DNA of 64,000 nucleotides from Cryptomeria japonica (GCF_030272615.1 NC_081411.1:831748160-831812159), one strand, 5' to 3'. Positions 49,929 through 62,023 are shown, numbered from the stretch's first letter. The notes: generated by a model not told the origin, from the sequence alone. Made by a program: numbers and translations.

Positions 49929-50186
49929 CAATCATGTGGCCAATATGGTGGGAATGAAACAAGAGGATTTTCAGACAACATACCTCACCTATAGAGAAAG
50001 TGTTTTGTGAAATGGAAAAATCAATTACTAAGCTAGTAAACACCTATATGCGGAAACATCAGAAAGAGTAGTGCATTATTCACTTCATGGGATGGTGAGC
50101 TAATGAAAAAATGGAAGGATATATGTTTGCTAGTAAATGGTAAATAGCATTCAACAAGTAAACCAAGAATTGTTAGAGCACATATA

Positions 50187-50684
50187 GTCTGGCAACCCCC
50201 TCAACCCGACTTTGCAAAGATCAAATTTGATGGATCATCAAGGGGTAACCCAAGTGATTCACAGGTAGGAGTGTGTATTAGAAATAGTTTAGGGGAATTG
50301 CTAGCTTTCAAATCCTCTTCACTACCCCAAGTAACAAACAATCTTGCAGAAGCCCAAGCTCTATTATACGGGCTATCTCTAGCCAAAAAAATGAGGATGT
50401 CCAAAATACATATTGAAGGTGATTCCACTTTGATCACCAATGCATGCAAATTCAGAAAGTCCCATAACTGGAATATTAGCTATGTTCTTAGCCAAATATT
50501 AGATATACTGGATTCTTTTGAAATTTATGTCATATCACATACATATAGAGAGGGCAACAAATTGGTGGACAGGCTAGCAAATATGGGATGTGACTGTGTG
50601 GAACTCGAATCACTAAATGGGAGCATTGATGTTAATTTATTCCCTCACCTCCAACAAATCCTAAATGATGAAAAAGAAAATTAG
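50187..50684 (+). CDS. LINE RNase H domain (RVT_3 type)
   Basis: An open stretch of about 165 codons ending at TAG 50682-50684. It begins VWQPPQPDFAKIKFDGSSRG and has the catalytic-type residues in FDGSSRGNP, NNLAEAQALLYGL, IEGDSTLI and REGNKLVDRLANMG. Such domains remove the RNA strand during LINE reverse transcription. The copy looks intact as a domain but stands alone, being part of the truncated LINE. Confidence 0.8.
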   Translation, partial: VWQPPQPDFAKIKFDGSSRGNPSDSQVGVCIRNSLGELLAFKSSSLPQVTNNLAEAQALLYGLSLAKKMRMSKIHIEGDSTLITNACKFRKSHNWNISYVLSQILDILDSFEIYVISHTYREGNKLVDRLANMGCDCVELESLNGSIDVNLFPHLQQILNDEKEN

Positions 50685-53659
50685 ATAATCATTATGAGAT
50701 GATAGGAATAATAGCTTTTGATTTGAAGCTTGGGATCATATCATTTACCGAAAAGCCTCATTATTACCCACCTGTGAGCTTTTATTTCATAGCTACGACC
50801 ACTCGTGTAGACTGAATGCCAAATGCTCCACCATTTCCACATGTAGTATTTTTTAGACATGTGACGAGTTCTTCATAAGCATGTCATCACTCAACTGCCA
50901 AGATAAATATGGCTTGGTACTTGGTGTTGTATTCACAGAACTGTTGAAAGTAGTAACAAACAGATGATGAGCTAGTTGAAGTATTATGTAGATAGAATTA
51001 GTGTGAATGTAGAGGTTCTCGAGTGAATATGAAGGCGCAACTCTGGGTAAGGAGCATTCAGTGGCAACTACAGAAGAGGGATAACAAAGGATTTGTGGAG
51101 TTGGTAGAAGTAATTTACAAAGATTTCAAACTTTGTCATGACCTCGATGAGAAGATTATATATAGGAATTACCAGTGCAAGATGGATTATAAGCCACGTA
51201 ATTAAAGAGTCATGATATTGGTGGCAGGCTGGGAGTGCTCATATTTTGGCCACATTACTGATGAAATCCTTGGACAAGTCTCTAATTTTCAAAGCAACCA
51301 TATAAGGAGAAGTGTGAAAAGGGTCATAGGAGAGGAAATTATTTTTCCTCAAGCAAGTAGGCTTATTTTTCCCTCCTAGTTAGTTTCAATTTTCCTCTCA
51401 AATGCACTGGATCTTTTGTAGTCATTGGAATTACTGTAGAGTATAGCTAAAAGAGTGGTTCGTGATGTTTACCTTCCCAAGAATAAGTTAATTTTTGATG
51501 TTGAAAAGTATGATATGTGGGAGGGTGAAGCTAAAATAGGGGGTCTTTTTCTAAGGCATTTACTCCAAAATGGGCATGCATATGTTTCACTATATGATAG
51601 CATTAAGAACACCCTAGAGATGCAGAATTTTTGGTTTCTCCAAATGTCACTGGAAAGGTACCACTGAACCTTTGGCCGTGATTTAGTTGGCAGCATCAAG
51701 AAAAAATTCAATGCTCTACTAATGATGCTAAGCAATGAAAGGACTAGAGATGAAACTCAATCTCAACAACAAGTTTTTTTGGACCTCAATGCTATGCCAA
51801 GAATGGGGGATCCTGAATTTGGTCACAATGTTAATAATCCCTCATGGATACCAGACATACATGATAGAGATATGCCTATAGGAGGAGCTCAAGAGAATCA
51901 AGATATGAATATTATTGCTCCAGTAGCCATGGATGAATGAACAATAGCTAGTATGTTTTTTGTAATACTACTTCCAATTTTGTCTCATGGATGTAATGTA
52001 AAATCCCCATATGTAATCTTGGTTTAGCATGTGTTATGGCTTCCATTTTTGTCTTATGGAAGCAAGCCTAATCTAATATGTATAGGTAACCCTAGAAGTT
52101 GTTAAGGACTTGAAAATGTTAGAGAAAATTTGGCTGCTAAGAGCCCCCCGCCCCCCACCCCCTCCTTGTTTTTATACATTGGAAAACTTTTATTAAATAT
52201 CAATATAAATATATACCAGGCTTCTTGCCTTTTGCCAAAAAAAAATAAAATTAATGATCAAATCTTTAGTTTATTAGAGAGTAAGAGGTTCTTCATGACC
52301 TCATATGTGGTATGGATGGTTTCAAGAAGCAGTGTTTACCTAGGATTCAATACTCATGGAAGATTAGGAGAGGGTCCAAATGACAAGAGTGTGTGGGAAT
52401 ACTACACTCAATTTCCCTTCAATGTAGCCAATAACCATTTTAAAATGCTAAATGATGCTTTTATATATGCAGTTATATGTTGACTTACTGGTAATGTTGG
52501 ATACTAGTTGTCTCAAGAAGCCATAAAATTGATAGAGACTTGGGGAACTTGGTTCCTCTAGAACCCAAGATCAACATACATCAAGCTAAGTGGATACAAA
52601 GGAAATCCTTTTCTCCTCCCTCATTACTACAATAATAAAATTGTTCTTCTTGTTTTTTCTATACAAATTGTACAAGTGCAAGCCTTAATGACACTGAAGC
52701 ATAAAACAAGGGTAAGTTTCCCATTCACCCTAAAGTATTACAAGTGTCACAACTTGCAAACTGCCAAGACAACATTTCATGAGCTTAAAGCATTGAATAT
52801 TAAGGAGTTTTATTATTCTCAAGAATTTTTTGATTCATTTGGAAAATTGAAAGGTTTAGTGCCTAATTCATATGAAGGGCATAGGCCTGCATTAGAATAT
52901 TTTTGGGTAGGCATGCAAGATAGCTTTCAAGGAAGAAAGAAGAAGTTTTGTAGATTTACTACTTTTTAGATGAAAGATTTTGATATAGAAAATGATATTC
53001 CAAAGGATTTCAGAGATGACGGGATAATCTTAAACCAACTCTATGATGAGAAAAAGGTAGATCAAAGACCTCTTTCTCCTATTAGGTGGTCTGAGCCAGA
53101 AAATGTAATAATAGATAATGTTACCTCAGAAGTGTTTCAACAAAGAAGACAATGGATAAGATTAAGGCTTCATGGTAATACTTCCAAAAGGAAAAATAAG
53201 GGAAGGCTTCAGAGAATCCACAGTCAAAGGCCACACAAGAATATGTTAGAAAGAAGAGGAGTGACTCGAGAAAGCCCACTCCAACTGAGGGGGAGGCTCC
53301 CATGTCCGTAGAAGAAAAGGAAGAATTACAATGTCAACTGGACAAAAAGGTTAAAGAGTCAACATGGCTTTAAAGGTAGGGTCTGAGCAAGGAGTAACCA
53401 TTGGGTTACTTACTATTCCTCAAGCCTCAATTACTTTGGTGATGACTACAATTGGAATAACCCCGGGAGAAGGGATATCTCAAGATCTAGAGCCAGAACA
53501 AGAAGAAACACCTTCTCAAGCTCCTATAAGCATGACACCGTTACCACCAGTGCAAAAGCGAGTTGAAGTTCATAATATTGATTTAGATTTTGATTCTGAT
53601 AATGAACTCATATTAGTAATAGCTCGTAGGAAGAAAGATGCCTCAAGTAAAAAACAAGC

Positions 53660-54427
53660 TGTAGACACCTAAAATTGTCATGTCTAATTAAATAAATATT
53701 TTATTTATTTAATTATCTAAGCTTAATTCTTCTATTAATTAAATAAATCTTTATTTATTTAATTAATTCATTTATCCTCTTCTAGCCTTATTTCTCATTT
53801 AAATAAATACATTTATTTGTTTAAATTATCCTTTTCTTAAATTAAATAAATATTTTATTTATTTAATTGATCCCACTTCTTCCATTAATTAAATAAATCT
53901 TTATTTATTTAATTAATTCATTAACCTTTTCTACCTATGACACATGTCATTCATCTCTTAATTCATACACTACCTACCCCTCTCATTATTTTATTATTTC
54001 TTTTACCTACCCTCTAATCATAGCCGACCTCCTTTTACACCTCTCAATCTTATCCCTCCATTTCATATTGTGTCTTCTATATAAGGAGATGCTTCTTTCA
54101 TTATCAAACCCTAATCGACAATTTGGAGGACTTGACTACATTACGATCCTACTTGCAACCACATTCCGTTCTTTGTTGAGCTCTTGTGCACATAAAATCT
54201 GAGAGCAAATATATCAAGCAAGATCAATGGAGATAGGAAGAATGGAGATCAAAACCCTATTGGACATGTGATGGTATAATCTTTGTGATTTTATTTGATT
54301 TGCATTGTCTTAGGTAATCTTCATATGTTATGGTGGATCTTTGTTGATTGTTAGGCTAGGGTTTGGTGGTTGAATTCATTTAGCCTTTCAATATTGTTAT
54401 TATTGTTATCCATTTTCACCATACACA
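53660..54427 (+). repeat. 5' LTR of the Tat element
   Basis: 768 bp, starting TGTAGACACCT and ending CATACACA, followed by the primer site. The upstream half holds four palindromic AT units (attaaataaa paired with tttatttaat). The TATA box tatataag is at 54078-54085. Confidence 0.85.
54078..54085 (+). promoter_or_regulatory. TATA box of the Tat LTR
   Basis: TATATAAG in the LTR, after the AT-palindrome array, in the position expected for the element's promoter. Transcription would start about 30 bases downstream. Confidence 0.7.
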
Positions 54428-54430
54428 TTT

Positions 54431-54447
54431 TGGCACGCCCAGTGGGA
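54431..54447 (+). promoter_or_regulatory. Primer-binding site of the Tat element
   Basis: TGGCACGCCCAGTGGGA starts three bases after the LTR end, the form seen in plant Tat/Ogre elements. The tRNA was not assigned. Confidence 0.7.
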
Positions 54448-54544
54448 CACTTGTCCCTTTGCATTTAACCTCCTTGTTGCAGATCTTGTGTTTTTGAAGT
54501 TGCAGATCGGACATTTTCGGCAGCATTTTTGGTATTTTCGCGTC

Positions 54545-54795
54545 TGCGCACTTTCGGAATGCGTTTTTGATTTTCAGGCGCGTCTGCGACAACGGGATCC
54601 GCATCTGTGTTTTGTCAATATTTCACTTTGCAGGTTCCAGGGAGGCGCGTCTATGTTCCAGAAATGCGTCTGTGTTATTTCTACCCGCGTCTGTGTCTAA
54701 AAGGAGCGTATGTGACTTTTAAGCGCATCTTTGAATCACAGAATCGCGTCTGTGTGCTCCAGACGCGTCTGTGTTGAGGGTAATGGCGTCTGTGT
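54545..54795 (+). repeat. Leader array A: GCGTCTGTG every 20 bases
   Basis: Units at 54547, 54585, 54601, 54647, 54666, 54687, 54706, 54725, 54746, 54765 and 54786. From 54647 onward the spacings are 19, 21, 19, 19, 21, 19 and 21. The nine-base core GCGTCTGTG is conserved and the intervening eleven bases vary. Apparent frames here are by-products. Confidence 0.85.
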
Positions 54796-55359
54796 ATTTA
54801 CTATTTCAAAATTTTGAAATTTTAGTGATTCAGTTTTCGGATTTTTGCATTTAGGGTTTCAGATCTGGTTTATTTTTGGACTAACACTTTCAGATCTAGC
54901 TAACATTAGTGTAGCTTGCCTTGGAAGCTAAATCGTTTGGTTGAAGGCCCCTATTTTCACAAAGTCTTGTGTGTTTGCAGGAAGGGGTGATTATGTCAAA
55001 CAACCCAAACTACTAACAACTCTTTGTTGCAGGTCCTTGGCTAGGGTTTTGGATTTTTATTGTGTGCCTTGTTTTCATAGACTAGCAAACACTTCCATTG
55101 GTGCACTAAAATTGAATCATTGTATTTTGTGTCTTGAGCAATAGGCTCTTTTTGTTTAATCTTTAGAGGGCCTATCTTCCCGTGTGGTCATTAGGACTAC
55201 TAGTGAGAAGAGAACGACCCAAGTGGTAGCGAGGAAAACCCACCTCATCCGAACCACTATAATCAAATGTATTCATGGTGAAAGCTATGAATAACGTGTG
55301 TTGATTAGTTCATACCGACACTATGTCTCCCCATAAACCCATTTGATCAAATTTATTTG

Positions 55360-55710
55360 ATCATTTGTAGGGCGTAACCCCTACCGGCTGGGAGCCTTCT
55401 GTATTTACAGAGCTGAAAGTGCCGCATGTATGGCCACACGAGCGGATGCCCTTACTAGCACCATTTTGTTTTAGAGGCCCAAATCCTTCTAGTTGTTGGG
55501 GCAGGAGGTCGGACCTCTGGTAGCGGCCCACACACATACGGTTCTTAGTAGAGATACAAAGTTCGCCATGGGGAGTTTTCATGGGGACTAATGCTTGGCT
55601 GACCCGAGAAGTGAGTGCCGAGGGTGGAGCCAGTGAGGTCAAGCATCTAAGTATCCACTCTGAATAGCGTAGCCTCGGGGGTAAAACCCCATGTGGGATC
55701 AACAACTATT
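55360..55710 (+). other. GC-rich, structured-looking leader block
   Basis: It stands out in composition from the AT-rich surroundings (gggcgtaacccctaccggct near 55370, gaagtgagtgccgagggtgg near 55610). It has short complementary runs such as gtagggcgtaac with gtaaaacccc. No frame is convincing. It could be a packaging or translation signal; that is inference only. Confidence 0.4.
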
Positions 55711-55993
55711 GTCTTGGCCAGCCATAAGAATTGTGCTTGACTTATGTTAAAACATTCAAACATTCAAGACCAAACAGCAAAACATTGTGTCTTTTGTGTC
55801 TTCAAGTGTATGCAAAACATTTTTACATCAAACAACACACTTTTCTTGGAGTCATTTTGGAGTCTAAACACTTGCAAACATTGAGTCCTCATCAACATTG
55901 TGTCCTCTTGTCACGAAAAACAGTCAAACAGTCAGATTTGGTCACAACAAAAACGACTTCACATATTGGAAAAATTGCACAAAGTTTACAGAA

Positions 55994-56255
55994 ACGCGTC
56001 TGTGTCTGTTTTAACCGCGTCTGTGTTGTCTAGGCGCATCTGTGAAGTGCAGAATAGCGTCTGTGTTTATAACAACATCTGTGTTGAATAGAAACACGTT
56101 TGTGTCGGATAATCGCGTCTGTGCAGTATACAGTCGCGTCTATGTCCAGGATTGCAAAAAATTTTCACAGTCCAACAAACAGAAACAGGAAAAATCTCAT
56201 AAGCGCGTCTGTGAAGGGCAGAGTAGCGTCTGGGTCAGGAAACTGCGTCTGTGAT
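55994..56255 (+). repeat. Leader array B: GCGTCTGTG every 20 bases
   Basis: Units at 55996, 56017, 56036, 56057, 56075, 56096, 56115 and 56136 (spacings 21, 19, 21, 18, 21, 19, 21), then 56205, 56226 and 56245 (21, 19). The core is the same as in array A, 1.2 kb upstream. Confidence 0.85.
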
Positions 56256-56748
56256 CAAAATTGCAAGACAAATTTCACAGTCCAGCAAACACAAGAAATC
56301 AGTTTCGGAATACTTGAGCTTCCTAGGTTGTTTCTTCAGGTTTCATCTAGCATTCAACCTGTCTTTGGGTCTCACATAGTCCATCATTGCTTCACATCTC
56401 ATTTTACATTCACATTTGTCTAAACTTGAGTCAAAAGGTCACTTGCTTGTCCTCATCATACTTTGTCAACACACTACATACAACAACACTTTTCTAAGTG
56501 GTCCCTCATCAAGGTTTCTTACCTTTGGGTCTCATTTGGTTTTACTTAGAGTCAAGGTCAACTTACCTCATCAAGAGAAACTATCCTCTCTTTGGAAGTC
56601 ACACCTACTCTACTACATACATACTTGGTCTTACACTTGGGACATTACAAGTACACTTCAGACTCATTTACATTCCATTCAACTCTTGGTCTTCCATACT
56701 CTTTCCATTTTTCATCTAGTCTCACACATCTTGGTCAATACCTAGTTC

Positions 56749-58987
56749 ATGGTTGAAACCTGTCTTCAAAAATCTAGGAGAGAAACTAAAGAGGCTCAAG
56801 AGTCCGCAAACATGAGTTCTTATGAGTATGACAACGATTTATTTTTCAATCCTGAGCACACTACATTACCTGACATGGATGTCTATAGAAATAATCCAAA
56901 TGTTGAGAACATGGACACTCTAAACAACAATGCTACATGAAATGACAATGTGGACAACTTTTCAGTACATTTAGCAGATGTGGAAGAATCCATTATGAAT
57001 CCCCATTTCAATCGATTGGTTGAGGAAATAATGAGGAGAGATAGACAATACTTCTTACACATGATGGCACAAAGTGGAGCCAAGATACCTCATGATTTTG
57101 ACATGTCTCAAATAATGGAACATAGACCTTTGCAACAACCGCACTCCAATATGGATCAAAGGAGACCTAATAGTGGAGGAAATAGAGGACCACATATGGT
57201 ACCTGAATCACCATCAGCTTTGCTTCAAAAACCAGAGGTCCCACATACACATGGTCAAACATATGATACTTACCTTCACAGACCATTATGGAAGTCTTAT
57301 GGAGACAAATATGCTCAATCACATACGAATGCTAAGGAACAACCACCAAAGCAATGGGATATTCCAAGGCATGCTCAAAATTTGGACACAAGGAAACCTC
57401 ATGTCAAATTTGGGGGCAACACAATGGAACATGACATGCCTGTAGAATATGGTATACATGCATAAAATAGATATGGTGTTCTTCAACATGAATCTATACC
57501 AAGTGGTCCATATATGCAACATCATTACAGACCTCCTCCATATGAACGTGTATGATCAATATCATCCATATATGCAACATGCACCTCCTCCAATGGGTAC
57601 CTCAAACATAGGATATGGTCCAAGAAGTCGATCTCCACCTAAGAGCAATTTGGAACAACAAATCAGGGACTTACAAAAGAAAATGGAGGACATAAATACA
57701 CCGAAGCCAACATACACAATGAGAGACATATGTCCTTATCCATTTGACAAGAGCATTCCAATGCCTCCTTTTCCTACACACTTTGTGATGCCTAAATTTG
57801 ATAAGTATAGAGGAAAAGGGGATCCTAAGGCACACATAAGATAGTTTTTCATAGCTTGTATTGAGGTAGCAGCAGAAGAGACATATTTAATGAGATTATT
57901 CCCACAAAGCTTAGGCGATCAAGCTATGGAATGGTTCTCCCAACTCCCACCTGGTATTAAGTCATGGGGTGACTTAGCAGAGGCATTTATTCAAAATTTC
58001 TCCTACAACATAGAGACAGACATATCAGTCACTACTTTGTGCAACACCAAGCAAAAAGAGGGAGAATCTTTTGCATCATTTTTACAAAGATGGAGAAATC
58101 TAGCCAGCAGATGCTCTTGTGAGATTCCACAAAAACAAATGGTAGAAATGTTCACCCAAAACGTTAACAAGGACATTGGCTATGATCTAAGGAAAGCTTG
58201 TTTGTCCACCTTCAAGGATGTCATTGAAAAAGGCTTAGCAACAAAAAAGGTCCTAATTGAACAAGGAGTCATCAAGATATTTAAGGAAAACAAAGATGAC
58301 TTTAAAGGAAAAGACAAGCCAAGATTTTGGAATAAAAACAAGAACACAATCAATGATGGTGTTGTTGATGCCAACACAGTGCGACCTAAATTCATCTTTT
58401 CAGGATCAAGTTCTACAAACAATCAAGTAAATACTCAAACAACTCCTAGATCACGAAGGAAGTACACCCCATTGGGAGAACCACTTGAGTCAGTTTTCAA
58501 GAAGCTTGTGGCAAACAAGGTAATCACAGTTCCAGATTTTCCTCCATATGAACCAAAGGTTAAGCTGAATTGGTGGAATGATGATGAGTATTGTGAATTT
58601 CATAAGAGCAAGGGTCATAAGACAGGAAATTGTCATCGACTAAAGAACATCATACGGGATCTCATTGATAGAGGTGACATTGAGATTGAGGGACACTCAT
58701 CCAATCAAGAACATGAGATGTTTAAGGAGCCATTCCCAAAGCACGATAATGGAAAAGCTAAAGTCACAGATGATAAAGCCAACTATACTAGAGCACCTTA
58801 CAACTATGATTCAACTATCAATCATATCTCGATGGATAATCATATCTCTACTATTACCATCAAGAACAAAAACCCTGAGAATCCTCCTCAGCGACCCAAG
58901 ATTATCCTAAGAGGTGTTGGATCTTCTTCTGAACCTACCTCTGAATGTCATGTTACAACCCGTCGAGGTAAAATTACTTTGCCATGA
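56749..58987 (+). pseudogene. Tat gag, several stops and one frameshift
   Basis: Gag forms the particle and binds genomic RNA. The open N-terminal part runs from 56749 with a stop at 56938-56940 and again at 57463-57465. A one-base shift near 57555 moves into the frame kept to the window end. A stop lies at 57842-57844, then a long open stretch 57890-58987. Motifs: FDKYRGKGDPKAHIR (about 57797), the capsid-like QSLGDQAMEWFSQLPPGI (about 57906), and CEFHKSKGHKTGNCHRLK (58594-58647), a zinc-binding-like knuckle. The stop at 58985 separates it from the protease part in the same frame. Confidence 0.8.
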
Positions 58988-59836
58988 GCTTCAACTAAAA
59001 ACACTGCTTCTTCATCAACCAAACCTGAATATGACCTTGTGGAACAGTTAGGGAAGACACCCGCGCTCATCTCCATACTTGAGCTTTTACGCATATCCGC
59101 CGCTCATAAAGCTATTCTTGACACAATCTTAAGAGACACCGCCATTCCTACTGATCTGAACGTGGACCAGTTTCAAGCCATGGTGGGATACCTTTCCATT
59201 CCACACTCCCTTACATTCACAGAAGCTGATGATGCCTCCATAAGTCAGCCACATAATGCACCATTACATATTGAAGCCTTCATACACAAACATCGAATAA
59301 AGCGAGTCCTGATAGATGGAGGAGCTGGTCTAAACATTTGTACATTGAGCACCATTAAACAATTGGGATATTCTGATAAAGCTGTGAATTCAACAAATCA
59401 AATCACCATCAAGGCATATGATGATGAAGAATGCTCATCCAAGGGCACAGTCACCTTACCTCTAAGAATTGGGCCAGTCACAAAGGATGTGGTTTGTCAG
59501 GTTCTAGATCTGGATCTCACTTATAATATCTTGTTAGGACGTCCTTGGATTCATGAAATGAGGGCAGTCCCATCAACATATCATCAATGCATTAAGTTTC
59601 CTCACAACGGAGTCGAGGTAATAGTTAACGGTGATCCTAATCCGTTCATATATTGCAATAACTTGAGATCACATACTGAGACCATCATTCCCAGTAATCG
59701 TGAAGTTGTTCCTTCTTCGGCATACATTGATCCTGAGTCATTGAAACCTTCAACATCAAAACAAGGTGAACTTAAAGGCAAATTTCAGGACAAAGGCATG
59801 GGAGAATACACTTTAAATCAGACCATGTATTTATGA
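58988..59836 (+). pseudogene. Tat aspartic protease segment
   Basis: It continues gag in the same frame after one stop. The catalytic site reads VLIDGGAGLNICT near 59310-59350, then NILLGRPWIHEM near 59526, the flap and C-terminal signature of retroelement proteases. It would cut the polyprotein into its parts. DGGAG in place of DTG or DSG is common in this lineage. It ends at TGA 59834-59836. Confidence 0.8.
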
Positions 59837-60841
59837 CAAGTCATGAGCTCTCCAAAAGAATACGGAAGGCCACATCCTAACAAGCAAATATCCATCATGG
59901 CATTCAAATGGGATCCTACTACCTTTCAAAGATGGGGCGAACTGGAAGAGGAAAGTTTATACAAAATGCTCTACAAAGACATTGAAGATGACACACAAAA
60001 ACAGATCAATATACCCTATGAGAAATATGGCAAAGGCTTCAAGATTCTACAAAAATTCGGGTATGATGGAAAAAGCCCCCTTGGGTTACGCAAAGAAGGT
60101 GTTATGGAGCCCTTACAACCTGAATTGACTGTAAAAAGGGAATGCTTGAAGGGACTTGGTTTTTTGACTTCCAAGATCCATACTAAAAGGACAAAAGAAG
60201 CCTTACAAATCAAAGCTGCCAAAATTCAACAAGAGAATTGCTATTCCACAGATTCCAACGAATGGGAATGGGGTTCCGACAAGTCTTCCAGTGACTATGA
60301 GCTCACCGAGACATTCAGAGAGCCAGATAAACCCACAGAAGAGGAGGAATTTTATAACAAATTCAGAATTGGTCAAGAAACAACCCATGAGGAGTCTACA
60401 CAGTCCTTGTCTCAAGGTTCTAGGTTGAAATCACATAGGATGAGAACACCTGTTCCGGAATGCGCTACTAGTGATGATAATTTGGATTCGCTCGTGATCG
60501 AGACTGATGAGGAGAGTGCCATCGATGACCTCGATAATTACCTCGACATAACCGAATATAACCACATCTTCACTCTTAACCCCGCAAACTCTGAAAACAT
60601 TAAAGGCCTTCCCCTTGTTCACCACCAACTCATTGACTGGGATTATGAAGGGCCAGCACAGTTTGACACATTTCAAAATGATGAAGCTGTTATTGACTAT
60701 CTTGGCATACGAGATGATCTTCCCCTTGGGGACCATAAAGCAGGATACACTATAGAACTCAACAACATGGCATATTTTGGTGAGGGTGTTGGACCTTCCA
60801 GTCGCAAAAATGTGAAAATAAGAGAAAATCAAGGATCTTAA
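59837..60841 (+). pseudogene. Tat linker with G-patch-like segment
   Basis: Same frame, between protease and reverse transcriptase, 333 codons. A glycine-rich stretch FKILQKFGYDGKSPLGLRKE near 60036 and KRECLKGLGF near 60135 resemble a G-patch, a motif known in some retroelement proteins that binds RNA. The rest is acidic (TDEESAIDDLDNYLD near 60500-60550). It ends at TAA 60839-60841. A short overlapping minus frame is not real. Confidence 0.6.
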
Positions 60842-62023
60842 GGTGAAAACCACACTGTGGTGCTATCTGATCCCAAAAAAGTAAAAAGAAAGGACGTATC
60901 CGAGGGCGAAAACCTCTCTGAGGCACCCGAAGATGGAAGGCTCAACATTCTCCCAGCTTCGTATGAGGAAAAGTCATCCATGCTGGTAGAGGAGACTATC
61001 AAGACAAACATTGGTACGGAAGAGGTTCCACACAACATATTCCTGGCTAAATCATTGACAGAGTTCAAAAGGTCACAGTTCATAAGATTCTTCAAGGAAA
61101 GACAAATCAACTTTGCATGGTCATACGCTGACATGCCTAGATTGGATCCGGATTTGGTAATGCATCATTTGACAGTCAAACCTGGGGCAAAACCAGTAAA
61201 ACAAAAATTAAGAAAAATGCATCCACAAGTGGCATTACTAGTCAAAGCAGAGCTGGAGAAGTTATTGGATGTCGGATTCATACGCCCAATTGATTATCCT
61301 GAATGGATCTCCAATTTAGTACCTGTCAGTAAACCAGATCGCAGCATCAGAATTTGCACAAATTTCAGAGACATCAACAAAGCTTGTCCAAAGGATGACT
61401 TCCCATTACCAAACATTGACTTGATTGTTGATCTTACAGCAGGTCATGAAATGCTATCATTAATGGATGGATTCTCTGGCTACAATCAGATTAGAATCGC
61501 ACCCGAGGATCAACACAAAACATCATTTACTTGTCCGTGGGGAACTTTCTGCTGGAACATCATGCCCTTTGGGCTGAAAAATGCAGGTGCTACATATCAA
61601 AGAGCAATGACCACTATCTTTCATGATCTCATGCACATAACTGTGGAAGATTATGTTGACAATCTCTTGGGTAAATCAGTAGACAGAAATACGCATCTGG
61701 ACATACTGTCAATCGTCTTTGATCGGTTGGAAAAATACAAAGTAAAATTAAATCCCAAGAAATGTGTCTTTGGAGTAACCTCCGGGAATCTCCTAGGATT
61801 CATTGTGTCCAAAAGAGGAATCGAAGCCGATCCAACAAAAGTCAAGGCTATCTTGGACATGCAACCACCCAGAAATATCAGTCAGCTTCGATCCTTACAA
61901 GGAAGACTCCAATCCATTCGAAGATTCATAGCACAATTGGCAGATAAGTGCAATCCTTTTCAACACCTGCTACATAAAAATATCAAATTTAAATGGGATG
62001 ATAACTGTCAACAAGTCTTTTAG
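60842..62023 (+). pseudogene. Tat reverse transcriptase with damaged active site
   Basis: Copies the RNA genome into DNA. Motifs in order: HHLTVKPGAKPVKQKLRKM (61165), ICTNFRDINKACPKDDFPLP (about 61350), LMDGFSGYNQI (61462), FGLKNAGATYQR (61569), then YVDN at 61652-61663 where the family has YVDD. The last catalytic aspartate codon is AAT, so activity is unlikely. LGFIVSKRGIEADPTKVKAI (61795) follows. The part ends at TAG 62021-62023; the same frame continues directly into RNase H. The start is not known because the polyprotein has no separate initiation here. Confidence 0.9.

Larger units (their letters stand above)
49031..52245 (+). mobile_element. 5'-truncated LINE (non-LTR retrotransposon)
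   Basis: The 5' end shows the region before the zinc-binding segment (LIWAPFANGNYTVHNGYSA near 49148). The zinc-binding part follows, with CVLCDQKLEIVNHLFIQC near 49357-49410, then RNase H at 50187-50684. The 3' end has the plant LINE tail CTTTTTGCC-like TTTTGCC followed by A9 at 52237-52245. Reverse transcriptase and endonuclease are absent, as expected for a truncated insertion. An open piece at 51455-51667 and 51722-51940 may be its C-terminal extension. The 50690-51420 stretch has only a small unrecognised frame (51023-51205). Confidence 0.7.
48315..53672 (+). pseudogene. Unrecognised retroelement reading frame split by a LINE
   Basis: The frame opens at ATG 48315 and continues with single stops (48357, 48414 and 48717) to about 49030 (RIGRLGLVQKTIFPLAMQTP, later YYMFTILKGKNYFVWAQIIS). 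It resumes after the LINE near 52256 (SLLESKRFFMTSYVVWM), then 52676-52969 and 52970-53311, and ends in an acidic tail running into the LTR at 53660, which supplies the last codons. I cannot name the protein. No reverse transcriptase or integrase motif is seen. It may be the gag-like or accessory protein of the element whose 5' part lies at 46681-48314. Confidence 0.45.

Noticed and set aside
54941-56254. Several short plus-strand frames rich in RVCV or SVCV
   Set aside because: They are translations of the 20-base leader array, which drifts through all frames; no start context or domain.
60016-61134. Minus-strand frames over the Tat linker
   Set aside because: Shadows of the plus-strand polyprotein, which has the recognised domains.
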